From: Streptomyces platensis | GTDB taxonomy: Bacteria > Actinomycetota > Actinomycetes > Streptomycetales > Streptomycetaceae | Assembly (NCBI RefSeq): GCF_008704855.1 | Contig: NZ_CP023691.1 | Span: 5,208,001-5,272,000 of the forward strand | Direction of reading: 5' to 3' | DNA: 64,000 bases | In this document: positions 36,134 through 44,999 of the stretch, in pieces | Layout: every line of letters begins with the position of its first letter | Numbering within the stretch: the stretch's first letter is position 1 | Position numbers and translations under genes: made by a program | Notes under the pieces: generated by a model | Database searches by the model: none | What the model was told of the DNA's origin: nothing | The model's input: only the letters and a program-made list of their open reading frames with translations

Positions 36134-37585
36134 TCAGGCCACCCGGGCGCTGCGCGTACCGCCCCGCCGGGCCGCGCTCAGCAGTCCCCGTACGGCCAGC
36201 ACCACGCCCAGCGCCACCAGCCCCGCGGCCACCGCCATCCCCAGCGCGCCGATCAGCGGCAGCGAAATCCCGATCGCGCCGCCCACCACCCACGCCATCT
36301 GGAGCGCCGTCTCGGACCGGGCGAACGCGGAGGTACGCACCTCCTCCGGCACATCGCGCTGGATCATCGCGTCCAACGACAGCTTCGCCAGCGCCTGGCA
36401 CCACCCCGCGGCCGCCGCCGCGGCGGTCACCACGACCACCGCCACCGCCTGGTAGAACACCGCCGCGAGCACCGTCGCGCAGAGCGCCAGTCCCAGCATC
36501 GCGGCGATGATCCGCTCCGGCCCGCGGGCCTTCAGCCAGGCGCCGACCGCCGTCCCCAGCGCATTGCCGGTACCGGCCGCCACCACCACCAGCCCGAGCG
36601 AGGCCGCCGGGCCCAGCCCGCCGAGCGGATGCTCCCGCAGCAGGAAGGCCAGGAAGAACGTCAGGAAACCGGAGAGCGCCCGCAGACAGGCATTGGCCTG
36701 AAGACCGTGCAGCACCGACGGGCCGACCGTGCGCAGTCCGGGCTTCCGCCCGCCGCCCGCCGGGCGCGCCGCCGCGTCCCGGGACGCCAGCCGGGCCCGG
36801 CGCTCACCCTTCGCCGAGTCGACCTTGTGCGGCAGCGAGAACGACAGGACCGTCCCGGCCACGAACACCACACATGCCCCGTACAGCGGCCAGCTCGGCC
36901 CGATCAGATGCAGCCCGGCCGCAGCCGGGGCCGCCGCCCCCGTCGCCAGCAGCCCCGCGAGCGTCACCCGGGAATTGGCCTTGACCAGCGAAATCCGCGG
37001 GGGCAGCAGCCGCGGCACCACCGCGCTGCGGACCACCCCGTACGCCTTCGACGACACCAGCACACCCAGCGCCGCCGGATACAGCTCCAGCCCCCCGGTG
37101 GTGACCGCCCCGGACATCGTCAGCGCCAGCACGGCCCGCGCCAGCATCGCGCCCGCCATCGCCGCCCGGCGGCCGTGCGGCACCCGGTCCAGCAGCGGCC
37201 CGACCACCGGTGCGAGCAGGGCGAACGGCGCCAGCGTGACCGCCAGATACAGCGCCACCCGGCCCCGCGCCTCATCCGTCGGCACCGAGAAGAACACCGT
37301 CGAGGCCAGCGCAACGGTGATCAGCATGTCGCCGGCCGAGTTCACCGCATGCAGCTCGATCAGCTTGCCCAGGCCCGACTCCCCGGCGCCGTGCGCATGC
37401 GTGGCCCGCCGCACCCCGCGGGCCGCGCCGGTGAACGGCCGGTGCAGCGCACGGCCGACGGCCCGGCCCGCCCGGCGGACCCGGTTGCGCCCGTCCCCGC
37501 CGCGCGTCGAGGCACGCGAGACCCGTGACGATTTCCCTGCTGTCCTCGACACCTTCGACACCTTCGACGCCCGTGCGGCAGCCAT
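36134..37585 (-). CDS. MFS transporter
   Basis: A 483-residue major facilitator with a basic 100-residue N-terminal extension before the first helix. About twelve helices follow (MLITVALASTVFFSVPT... LLAPVVGPLLDRVPHGRRAAM with the conserved loop). The sequence AKLSLDAMIQRDVPEEVRTSAFARSETALQMAW resembles proteins related to multidrug or siderophore exporters. The substrate is unknown. No strong ribosome site precedes ATG 37585. It is divergent from the DUF3027 gene. Confidence 0.82.
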   Translation of the reverse strand: MAAARASKVSKVSRTAGKSSRVSRASTRGGDGRNRVRRAGRAVGRALHRPFTGAARGVRRATHAHGAGESGLGKLIELHAVNSAGDMLITVALASTVFFSVPTDEARGRVALYLAVTLAPFALLAPVVGPLLDRVPHGRRAAMAGAMLARAVLALTMSGAVTTGGLELYPAALGVLVSSKAYGVVRSAVVPRLLPPRISLVKANSRVTLAGLLATGAAAPAAAGLHLIGPSWPLYGACVVFVAGTVLSFSLPHKVDSAKGERRARLASRDAAARPAGGGRKPGLRTVGPSVLHGLQANACLRALSGFLTFFLAFLLREHPLGGLGPAASLGLVVVAAGTGNALGTAVGAWLKARGPERIIAAMLGLALCATVLAAVFYQAVAVVVVTAAAAAAGWCQALAKLSLDAMIQRDVPEEVRTSAFARSETALQMAWVVGGAIGISLPLIGALGMAVAAGLVALGVVLAVRGLLSAARRGGTRSARVA

Positions 37586-37941
37586 CCGGTCATAGTGCCC
37601 CAACTCGCCCAGGAGGGGGCACTTTCTCCGCCCTGGCGCGCGGGGCGTACCGGCCCGCGGTCGTGGCTGTGGACATTTGCCGCTCCCACCGAGGGGTCGT
37701 CCACCGTTGAAGGGGTAGCGTGTGTAGCGCGCCACCGGCGGTCGTTCTTGGCCGCGTGCCTCCGCGCGATCCCGCAGAATGGGACGTAAGAGGTGCGCTC
37801 GACCGAAACGACCGGGCGCGGACGTCGACGCGGTCCCCAGGTCCGCTCCGCCCGCCCCGGCACCGCCGGTCGTCCGGACAGGACAAGGACAGCTCCGGCT
37901 GGCGCACTCGTGAGACGGCGTGGAAGAGAGAATCGATTCTT
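37586..37941. other. 356-bp divergent promoter region
   Basis: Separates the MFS gene from the DUF3027 gene. No regulatory palindrome or RNA was recognised, and the overlapping open frames are extensions of the two flanking genes. Confidence 0.4.
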
Positions 37942-38859
37942 GTGAGTGCTGCGATGCGAAGCCGTACCCCCGACCGCCTGTGCGCCGAGGCGGTTGACCT
38001 TGCGAGGGCGGCGGCGGAGGAAGCCGCACTGCCCGGCATGGTGGGGGAGTACATCGAGGCCGTTGCCGACGGAGACCGCGTCGTCACCCACCTCTTCGCC
38101 TGCAACGAGCCCGGCTACCGGGGCTGGCGCTGGGCCGCGACCGTCGCCCGGGCCTCCCGCGCCAAGAGCGTCACGCTCGACGAGGTGGCCCTGCTGCCCG
38201 GCCCCGACGCCCTGCTCGCGCCCGAGTGGGTGCCGTGGAGCGAGCGGCTGCGCCCCGGCGACATGGGCCCCGGCGATCTGCTGCCCACCGAGGCCGACGA
38301 CCTGCGCCTGGAGCCCGGCTTCACCGGCGAGGACGTCCCGCCCCCGAACTCCCCGGTCGCCGAGGGTATGGCCGCCGATGTCGCCGACACCGAGGAGGCG
38401 GACGTCCTCCCGGGCTCACCCGCCGTCCAGCCCGCCCCCCAGCGCGGCAGCATCGCGGCGGTCGCCGAGGAACTGGGCATGCGCCGCGCCCGGGTGCTCT
38501 CCCGCTACGGCCTGCACACCGCCGCCGACCGCTGGGAAGAGGCCTACGGCGCCCGCACCCCCATGGCCCAGGCGGCCCCCGCCACCTGCGTGACCTGCGG
38601 CTTCCTCACCACGCTGCCCGGCTCCCTGGGCCAGGCGTTCGGCGTCTGCGCCAACGAGTTCTCCCCGGCGGACGGCCGGGTGGTCTCCCTCGCGTACGGG
38701 TGCGGGGCGCATTCGGAGGCGGCCGTCATGCCTAAACCGCCGCGGCCTGCCGCGCCGGTTGTCGACGAGACCGTTGTCGAGCCGTTGTCGTTGCGTCCCG
38801 AGCGGGACGGAGGGTCCGTCGAGGAGACCGGGCCCGCCGAGGAGCTCGGCCACAGCTAG
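37942..38859 (+). CDS. DUF3027 protein
   Basis: A 305-residue actinobacterial protein. The N-terminal segment (LCAEAVDLARAAAEEAALPGMVGEYIEAVADGDRVVTHLFACNEPGYRGWRWAATVARAS) and the closing CVTCGFLTTLPGSLGQAFGVCANEFSPADGRVVSLAYGCGAHSE are characteristic. Cys residues in the second part (CVTC, CANE, CGAHSE) look like a metal site. The function is unknown. The GTG start at 37942 is eleven bases past a GAGAG; ATG 37954 is an alternative. Confidence 0.85.
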   Translation: MSAAMRSRTPDRLCAEAVDLARAAAEEAALPGMVGEYIEAVADGDRVVTHLFACNEPGYRGWRWAATVARASRAKSVTLDEVALLPGPDALLAPEWVPWSERLRPGDMGPGDLLPTEADDLRLEPGFTGEDVPPPNSPVAEGMAADVADTEEADVLPGSPAVQPAPQRGSIAAVAEELGMRRARVLSRYGLHTAADRWEEAYGARTPMAQAAPATCVTCGFLTTLPGSLGQAFGVCANEFSPADGRVVSLAYGCGAHSEAAVMPKPPRPAAPVVDETVVEPLSLRPERDGGSVEETGPAEELGHS

Positions 38860-38985
38860 GGGCTTGTAGCCCGCTTCCCACGTTGTCGGGTGCCCCGCCG
38901 TGCCCTGTTTCCGCCTTCGGCGGGGGTGGGTGTGTTTGGGCGGGGGCCGCTTGTTGGTTGTGGCGGGTGCCGGGTGCGGCCCTCC

Positions 38986-39034
38986 GGGGCCTGTGTTGTG
39001 GACTGCTTCGCTTTACGTCCACAACACAGGCCCC
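38986..39034 (+). repeat. hairpin with conserved 13-base loop, left copy
   Basis: A perfect 18-bp stem (38986-39003 with 39017-39034) closes the loop TGCTTCGCTTTAC. The stem bases next to the loop are GGAC/GTCC. Confidence 0.85.
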
Positions 39035-39191
39035 TCCGGGCCGCCCCCTCCCGTCCGGTTGGCGGCCTCCGTCCGGTGGGGGAGATGTCAAAGACCAGTA
39101 GTTCGGCCGCGTCGTGGCGTGGCTGCTACTGGTCTTTAACAATCCTTCCCACAGGGGTGGGGTCCCTTCTGCCGACGGGAGGGTGTGGGGG

Positions 39192-39246
39192 CTCCGGGGT
39201 GGGTGTTCGGACGTAAAGCGAAGCAGTCCGAACACCCACCCCGGAG
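39192..39246 (-). repeat. hairpin with conserved 13-base loop, right copy
   Basis: A perfect 21-bp stem (39192-39212 with 39226-39246). Its loop is the exact complement of the left loop, and the GGAC/GTCC closing pairs are kept, but the rest of the stem differs from the left copy while remaining fully paired. Confidence 0.85.
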
Positions 39247-39399
39247 GCCGCACACCCGGCACCCACCACATACCGGGGCCCCACCCCACAACACCCCCTC
39301 CCGCCGACAGGCGAAACAACAGAAGAGGCACGGCGAGCAACCCGACAACGTGGGGCGATACCGTCGGCCCACCGACACACGCTTAAAGGGAGACCGACA

Positions 39400-42300
39400 G
39401 TGACAGCTACGTCGTGGGTGCGAGGCGCAGCCGGAGACCCGTTCGGGACGGCCCGACTGCGGCGTGGTGTGCTGGATGCCTGGGCCGCCTCGCCGGCCCG
39501 GTTCCGGGAGGACGCGAACGCCGAGGAGGACCTGGCGCTCGGCGGCTACCGCGACCGGCTGGCCGTGGAGCTGGCGCAGAACGCGGCGGACGCGGCGGCC
39601 CGGGCCGGTGTCCCCGGACGGCTCCGGCTGACCCTGCACGCGGCCAACGGCGACGCGCCCGCCGTACTCGTCGCGTCCAACACCGGTGCCCCGCTGGACG
39701 CCACCGGCGTGGAGTCGCTGTCGACGCTGCGGGCATCCGCGAAGCGGGAGCCCAGTGTGGCGGCCGGTGCGGTCGGCCGGTTCGGTGTGGGCTTCGCCGC
39801 GGTGCTGTCGGTGAGTGATGAGCCGGCGCTGGTGGGCCGGACCGGCGGCGTCCGCTGGTCGCTGGCCGAGGCGCGGGCGATGGCCGAGGAGGTGGCGGCG
39901 CACAGCCCCGGGCTGGGCGGTGAGTTGCGCCGCCGGGACGGCCATGTCCCGCTGCTGCGGCTGCCGCTGCCCGCGGAGGGCGGCGCGCCCGAGGGGTATG
40001 ACACCGCCGTCGTGCTGCCGCTGCGGGACGTGGCGGCGCAGGATCTCGCCGAGCGGCTGCTGACCGGGATCGATGCGGCGCTGCTGCTGACGCTGCCGGG
40101 GCTGGCCGAGGTCGTGGTCGAGACCCCGGAGGGCGTACGGGAGTTGCGGCGCAGCCAGGACGGCCCGTACGTCCTGATCGAGGACAGTGAGCGGGGTGCG
40201 ACCCGGTGGCGGGTGGCGAGCGACGGCGGGTCGCTGGATCCGGCGCTGCTGGCGGACCGGCCGGTCGAGGAGCGGCTGCGGCCGGTCTGGTCGGTGACCT
40301 GGGCGGTGCCGGTGGACGGCGAGGGCGCGCCGGTGCGGCCGGGGACCGCGGCGGTGGTGCACGCCCCGACGCCGACGGACGAGCCGCTGGGGCTGCCCGC
40401 GCTGCTGATCGCGTCGTTCCCGCTGGAGCCGACCCGGCGCCATGTCGCGCCGGGCGCGCTGACGGACTTCCTGGTGGGGCGGGTGGCCGCGACGTATGCG
40501 GCGCTGCTGGGCGACTGGCAGCCGGTGTCCGTCGGCACCCTCGATCTGGTGCCGGGCCCGCTGGGCAAGGGCGGGCTGGACGGTGAGCTGCGCCGCCAGG
40601 TGCTGGAACTGCTGCCGCGGGTCCGGTTCCTGCCGAGCGCGGGCGCGCCGGCCGGCGGGCGTCCGGCCGAGCCCGAGGCGGCGCCGGCGGACGAGTGGGA
40701 CGAGGGCGACGGCGGGGTGGACCGGTATGTCCTGCGCCCGGTGGACGCCGAGTTGGTGGAGGGCGCGGGCGCGGCGGCGGTGGGCGTATTGGCGGAGCTG
40801 TTCCCCAGCCTGCTGCCGGCCGGGCTCGAACGCCGACCGGAGCTGCGGGCGTTGGGCGTGGCCCGGGTGCCGCTCGGCGAGATGATCGACCGGCTGGCCG
40901 GCGTCGAACGGTCGCCCGGCTGGTGGTGGCGGCTCTACGACGCGCTGGCCGGTACCGACCCGGACCGGCTCACCGGGCTGCCCGTCCCGCTCGCGGGCAC
41001 GGCCGGCCAGGCACCCGGCGGCGCGCAGGGCGGCGTACGGACCACGATCGGGCCGCGTCAGGTGCTCCTGCCGCTGCCCGGCGGCGGACCCGACGAGGAC
41101 GCCGCGGCCCGGCACCGCACGCTCGCCCGGCTCGGTCTGAAGGTCGCCCACCCCGACGCGGTGCACCCGCTGCTGGAGAAGCTGGGCGCCACCCCGGCCG
41201 CCCCGCGCGCCGTACTGACCACGCCCCAGGTGCGGGCGGCGGTGGCGAACTCCCTGGAGGCCGACGAGGACGCGTACGACGTCTTCGCCGACGAGCTGGG
41301 CGACGGGCCGGGGGCCCCGCTGGGCGCCGAGGAGCTGGCGGAGACAGTGCTCGGCCTGGTCCGGGACGCCAACCTCACGCCGGGCGACGAGCCCTGGCTC
41401 GGGGCGCTCGCGCTGCCCGACGAGGACGGCGAGCTGGCACCGGCGGGCGAGCTCGTCTACCCGGGCAGCGCCTTCGAGCGCGTCATCCGGGAGGGCGAAA
41501 TCGCGGCCTGTGACGCGGAGTTGGCCGAACGCTGGGGCGAGCAGCCGCTGACGGCCGTGGGCGTCATGGCCGCCTTCGCGCTGGTCCGGGCCACCGATGT
41601 GGTGCTCGACCCGGACGAGATGGAGCCCCGGGAGGGCGACTTCGCCGAGCCCGACGACGTCGGGCTGCTGGACGCGGTGGACGTCTGGTGCGAGGACATC
41701 CTCGACGCGCTGCCGGAGACCCCCGTCCCGCCGGTGGTGACCGAACTGGTCGCCGTCCGCGACCTCGACCTGGTCGACGACGACGCCTGGCCGCAGGTGC
41801 TGGCGATGCTGTCCCAGCCGCCGCTGCGCGACGCCCTGACCGCACCCGTACGGGTCCTGCTCCCCGACGGCACCACCGAATCCGTCCGCCCGTACACCGC
41901 CTGGTGGCTGCGCGGGCACCCGGTGCTGGACGGCCGCCGGCCCGCCGGTCTCCGGTCGGCCGGCGGCGACCCGCTGCTGTCCGGGCTGTACGAGTCCGCC
42001 GACGCGGGCGACGTCGACGCCCAGGTGCTCCGGGCCCTCGGCGTCCGCACCTCGGTCGCCGCCCTCCTCGACGAGCCGGGCGGCGCGGCCGAACTGCTGG
42101 CCCGGTTCGCCGACCCGGACCTGACCGTCGGCGCCGCCCAACTGCACGCCCTCTACGGCCTGCTGGCGGACCTGGACCCCGACCAGGTGACCCTCCCCGA
42201 CGAGCTGCGGACCGTGCGCGACCAGGAAGTCCAGGTGGTCGACGCCGCGGACGCCGTGGTCGCCGACGCCCCGGACCTGGTGCCGCTGGCGGCCGGCCAC

Positions 42301-42687
42301 GCCCTGCTCCCGGTCCGCCCGGCCCGCGCCGCCGCCCTGGCCGAGCTGCTCCAGGTACGGCGCCTGAGCGAGGCGGTCAGCGCCGAGGTCCGCTCCGAGG
42401 GCATCCGCCACGAGGTCCTGGACGTCGTCCGCACCCTCCTCGGCCCCGCCACCCCCGACACCTACCTGGAACACGAGGAACTCCTCGTCGGCGACGGCCC
42501 CGACGCCACCGCCGAACTCGACTGGCGTTACACCCCCGACGGCACCCTGCACGCCGCCACCCTGGAGGGCGTGGCAGCAGGCCTGGCCTGGGCCGCGGGC
42601 CAGTGGCCCCGCCGCTTCGAGGTCGCCGCCCTGCTGGAGGACCCGGAGCGGGGGGATGAGCTGGCGCGGGCGCGGTGGTTCGACTAG
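39400..42687 (+). CDS. sacsin-like GHKL ATPase domain protein
   Basis: A 1095-residue protein. The N-terminal 200 residues form a GHKL/Hsp90-like ATPase: YRDRLAVELAQNAADAA (N box), VLVASNTGAPLDATGVESL (G1-like) and GRFGVGFAAVLSVSD (G2), as in sacsin N-terminal repeats. The remaining 850 residues are acidic, Ala/Leu-rich and have no named domain. A chaperone-like role is inferred from the ATPase family only. GTG at 39400 follows AAAGGGAG by seven bases. The last 86 bases are duplicated at 44009-44096. Confidence 0.85.
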   Translation: MTATSWVRGAAGDPFGTARLRRGVLDAWAASPARFREDANAEEDLALGGYRDRLAVELAQNAADAAARAGVPGRLRLTLHAANGDAPAVLVASNTGAPLDATGVESLSTLRASAKREPSVAAGAVGRFGVGFAAVLSVSDEPALVGRTGGVRWSLAEARAMAEEVAAHSPGLGGELRRRDGHVPLLRLPLPAEGGAPEGYDTAVVLPLRDVAAQDLAERLLTGIDAALLLTLPGLAEVVVETPEGVRELRRSQDGPYVLIEDSERGATRWRVASDGGSLDPALLADRPVEERLRPVWSVTWAVPVDGEGAPVRPGTAAVVHAPTPTDEPLGLPALLIASFPLEPTRRHVAPGALTDFLVGRVAATYAALLGDWQPVSVGTLDLVPGPLGKGGLDGELRRQVLELLPRVRFLPSAGAPAGGRPAEPEAAPADEWDEGDGGVDRYVLRPVDAELVEGAGAAAVGVLAELFPSLLPAGLERRPELRALGVARVPLGEMIDRLAGVERSPGWWWRLYDALAGTDPDRLTGLPVPLAGTAGQAPGGAQGGVRTTIGPRQVLLPLPGGGPDEDAAARHRTLARLGLKVAHPDAVHPLLEKLGATPAAPRAVLTTPQVRAAVANSLEADEDAYDVFADELGDGPGAPLGAEELAETVLGLVRDANLTPGDEPWLGALALPDEDGELAPAGELVYPGSAFERVIREGEIAACDAELAERWGEQPLTAVGVMAAFALVRATDVVLDPDEMEPREGDFAEPDDVGLLDAVDVWCEDILDALPETPVPPVVTELVAVRDLDLVDDDAWPQVLAMLSQPPLRDALTAPVRVLLPDGTTESVRPYTAWWLRGHPVLDGRRPAGLRSAGGDPLLSGLYESADAGDVDAQVLRALGVRTSVAALLDEPGGAAELLARFADPDLTVGAAQLHALYGLLADLDPDQVTLPDELRTVRDQEVQVVDAADAVVADAPDLVPLAAGHALLPVRPARAAALAELLQVRRLSEAVSAEVRSEGIRHEVLDVVRTLLGPATPDTYLEHEELLVGDGPDATAELDWRYTPDGTLHAATLEGVAAGLAWAAGQWPRRFEVAALLEDPERGDELARARWFD

Positions 42688-42723
42688 AGGGGGCGGCGCG
42701 GCCGTTCACCGCCATCGCTTCGG

Positions 42724-42752
42724 CCGCCGTTCCGGTTCCTCCGGAACGGCGG
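42724..42752 (+). terminator. terminator after sacsin-like gene
   Basis: A perfect 12-bp stem (42724-42735 with 42741-42752) with a TTCCT loop lies 37 bases after the stop. Confidence 0.8.
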
Positions 42753-42807
42753 CGGTTCAGGCGGGGCCCTGGCGGGGCGGAAAACCTGTTGGTGCTCGCC
42801 CGATTCC

Positions 42808-43401
42808 GTGAGCGATGCTGCCCGTGTGATAGATCGAGACGCCGCCGTTCGGTTAGTCGAAGAAGAGCTGGAACGCGAACATCAGCGGGAGCTGGCGCTG
42901 GGACTGGACCCGATGCGCATGGCTGTGGCGCACGTCCGGGAACACGAACTGGTGTGGATCGTCGCCTGGACGTCCGAGGACTATCTGCGGACCCGGAACT
43001 CGCGCTTCATGCTGGCCGGAAACGGGCCGTATCTGGTGGACCGCGTCGACGGAAGTCTGCACAAGATCGGCGTCCCCTCCGCGCGCTCCGGTGCCTGGGA
43101 GACGGACTACCGAGTCCGGATCCGGGGCCAGACCGTACGGACCGCGGTGGACGAGCTGCACGAGGAAGTCCGGGCGGTGGCGGCCGCCCGCGGACGGATG
43201 CCCGCCATGCGCACCCTGCGCCAGCGGCTCCCGGAGCTGACGCCCGCCCAGACCCTCGCGTACGTGACCGCCTTGCAGGACGGCGATGCCCCGGCAAACC
43301 TCGTAGAAGTCGCCACCCGGGAGCTGGTGCCGCCGCTCAACCCGGTGCTGTCCGTGCGGACCATCCGCGGACCTGAGTACCGCTCCAAGACAGGGAGATG
43401 A
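42808..43401 (+). CDS. YrhB/Imm35-like domain protein
   Basis: A 197-residue protein. The first 95 residues (DRDAAVRLVEEELEREHQ... HELVWIVAWTSEDYLRTRN... GNGPYLVDRVDGSLHKIG) match the YrhB-type fold that is also classed with immunity proteins of polymorphic toxin systems. The C-terminal half is Arg-rich and unassigned. The start is a GTG without a clear ribosome site; GTG at 42826 is an alternative. Its stop overlaps the start of a GNAT gene in ATGA, so the two are translationally coupled. The pair is bracketed by the duplicated end of the sacsin-like gene. Confidence 0.75.
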   Translation: MSDAARVIDRDAAVRLVEEELEREHQRELALGLDPMRMAVAHVREHELVWIVAWTSEDYLRTRNSRFMLAGNGPYLVDRVDGSLHKIGVPSARSGAWETDYRVRIRGQTVRTAVDELHEEVRAVAAARGRMPAMRTLRQRLPELTPAQTLAYVTALQDGDAPANLVEVATRELVPPLNPVLSVRTIRGPEYRSKTGR

Positions 43402-43997
43402 TGCTGCCCATGCCTCTCGCGATCACTCCAACCCTCCCCGCCGGCGCCCTCTCGGCCACTCCTCAGCCCACCCTCCGTTCACCCGGCGGCGAGTTGCTGC
43501 TGCGACCTTGGGAGATGACCGACGCCCCCGTCCTGCAAGCCGCCTTCGAGGACCAGGCGATCCGGCAATGGCACATGCGCCACGTCACGTCCCCGGCGGA
43601 GGCGCAGGACTGGATCACCGCCGCCCACCGCTCCTGGCAGCAGGAACGGGACGCCCAGTGGGCCATCACCCGGGCCGACGACGGCGAGATCCTCGGTCGG
43701 GCGGGCCTGCGCCGGATGGATCTGGACCACGGCGAAGCCGAGTGCGCGTACTGGGTCCTGCCGCACGCCCGCGGCACCGGCGTCGCCTCGCGCGCCCTCG
43801 CCACGCTGGCCGCCTGGGCCCTGGACGAGACCGGCTTCCACCGCCTCGAACTCGCCCACTCGACCGCCAACGAGCCCTCCTGCCGAGTAGCCACCAAGTC
43901 CGGCTTCACCCTGGAGGGCACCCGCCGCAGCGCCCGTCTACAGCAGGACGGCTGGCACGATATGCACCTTCACGCTCGTGTCCAGGGTGATGTGTGA
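43398..43997 (+). CDS. GNAT acetyltransferase (RimJ-like)
   Basis: A 199-residue acetyl-CoA-dependent N-acetyltransferase. The family pattern is clear: LLLRPWEMTDAPVLQAAF at the start, the beta4 strand ECAYWVLPHARGTGVASRALATLAAWAL with the acetyl-CoA loop RGTGVA, and HRLELAHSTANEPSCRVATKSGF near the end. RimJ-type enzymes acetylate protein N-termini, antibiotics or other amines; the substrate here is unknown. Three ATGs (43398, 43401, 43410) are possible after GGGAG. It is coupled to the YrhB-like gene. Confidence 0.9.
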   Translation: MMLPMPLAITPTLPAGALSATPQPTLRSPGGELLLRPWEMTDAPVLQAAFEDQAIRQWHMRHVTSPAEAQDWITAAHRSWQQERDAQWAITRADDGEILGRAGLRRMDLDHGEAECAYWVLPHARGTGVASRALATLAAWALDETGFHRLELAHSTANEPSCRVATKSGFTLEGTRRSARLQQDGWHDMHLHARVQGDV

Positions 43998-44008
43998 GTG
44001 GCATGGGG

Positions 44009-44096
44009 AGTGGCCCCGCTGCTTCGAGGTCGCCGCCCTCCTGGAGGACCCGGACCGGGGGAGGAGGAGCTGGCGCGGGCGCGGTGGTTCGACTGA
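44009..44096 (+). pseudogene. duplicated 3' end of sacsin-like gene
   Basis: These 88 bases match 42602-42687, the last codons and stop of the sacsin-like gene, with three substitutions and a small net two-base insertion that shifts the frame. It begins twelve bases after the GNAT stop. It has no start codon and is a non-coding remnant. Confidence 0.85.
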
Positions 44097-44237
44097 GGGA
44101 GGAGCACGGGCGGCAGCCCCGTCACCACGGGGGGCGCGCGTGGCGAACGTTCGTGACTCACCTGCCCCTTGCGCTGATCAACGGCAAACACGAGGCTCGT
44201 GCCACCAGACGCAACCGACAAGGCAGGAGTCACGGCT

Positions 44238-44483
44238 ATGGCTCTACTGTTCCTCGGGAAGGACCCCAACACCAACGGCGACGACTGCCCGACCGTGTGG
44301 GTGGACGACACATCAGCGGATCTCGTGCTTCAGGGCTGGAAGGCTGACGCCGCCACCGAGCAGGAATGCCTGACCGTCGGGCACATCCCCGACAACGAGG
44401 CGGTGATCCGGATTCCGGCCCGCATGGTGCCGCTGATCAGAAAGGCGTGTGATGAAGCCGGGCAGCGTTCCGCCGTTCAGTGA
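44238..44483 (+). CDS. small hypothetical protein of regulatory module
   Basis: An 81-residue acidic protein (starting MALLFLGKDPNTNGDDCPTV) with no recognised domain. Similar small proteins accompany XRE/DUF5753 regulators in streptomycetes, by general knowledge. The ribosome site GCAGGAG lies eight bases before the ATG. A perfect palindrome CGAACGTTCG sits at 44144-44153 in its upstream region and could be an operator. It overlaps the DUF6879 gene by 32 bases, implying coupled translation. Confidence 0.75.
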   Translation: MALLFLGKDPNTNGDDCPTVWVDDTSADLVLQGWKADAATEQECLTVGHIPDNEAVIRIPARMVPLIRKACDEAGQRSAVQ

Positions 44484-44976
44484 ACTGATCAAGGATTGCC
44501 ATCGGTCAGCGGTGCACCTTGAGATGCGTGACATGTACGGCGTGGCATCCGAGGCTGACGACTTCGCGGAGTGGCAGACACACGGCCACATCAGCGCTGA
44601 GTCCATCGAGCGACGCCGCCCCTGGCTGAACCTGGTACGAGAGGCGGCAGGGCGCGGCGTGACCATGCGGCGCGCTCGGATCGTCTCTCTCCCGGCCAGC
44701 GCATACATCCGTTACGAGCACGCCGGTACGTACCTCAACGTCGAGGCCGGGGAACAGGTGCGCTGGCTGCCCAGAAGGGACGCCGCGACGCTTGCCCTGC
44801 CCGGCGCGGACCTCTGGCTGCTCGATGACCGGCTGATCCGGTTCGGTCATTTCAGCGGCGACGGTGCGTCAGCCGGCCACGAGCTGAACGAGGACAAGGA
44901 AGTGATCAAGTTCTGCGCCGCCGCCTTCGAGACCGTGTGGGAGCGCGCCACCCCGCACGAACGGTTCGAAATCTGA
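44452..44976 (+). CDS. DUF6879 family protein
   Basis: A 174-residue protein of the DUF6879 type, commonly found beside XRE-family regulators in actinomycetes. It starts KPGSVPPFSELIKDCHRSAVHLEMRD and has the conserved RRARIVSLPASAYIRYEH and DLWLLDDRLIRFGHF. No catalytic motif is evident and it is probably cytoplasmic. AAAGG lies six bases before ATG 44452. It forms an operon with the small protein upstream and the regulator 23 bases downstream. Confidence 0.82.
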   Translation: MKPGSVPPFSELIKDCHRSAVHLEMRDMYGVASEADDFAEWQTHGHISAESIERRRPWLNLVREAAGRGVTMRRARIVSLPASAYIRYEHAGTYLNVEAGEQVRWLPRRDAATLALPGADLWLLDDRLIRFGHFSGDGASAGHELNEDKEVIKFCAAAFETVWERATPHERFEI

Positions 44977-44999
44977 CCGCTTAAACGACCAGCCGGCTC

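Larger units (their letters stand above)
38877..39354. repeat. large imperfect inverted repeat made of two element copies
   Basis: The ends are a perfect 15-bp inverted pair, CCCACGTTGTCGGGT (38877-38891) and its complement (39340-39354). Around the centre lie a perfect 12-bp pair, AAAGACCAGTAG (39090-39101) and CTACTGGTCTTT (39126-39137). Midway in each half sits a long hairpin. All pairs share one centre near 39114, so the region is two diverged copies of a roughly 230-bp element placed head to head. Confidence 0.85.
38860..39399. other. 540-bp intergenic region with composite repeat
   Basis: Almost entirely taken up by the inverted-repeat structure at 38877-39354. The remaining bases before 39400 include AAAGGGAG, the ribosome site of the sacsin-like gene. 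No gene is supported. Confidence 0.7.

Noticed and set aside
39136..42552. 1138-codon open frame on the minus strand
   Set aside because: It is the antisense shadow of the sacsin-like gene. Its composition is GC-bias driven and it has no ribosome site or family.
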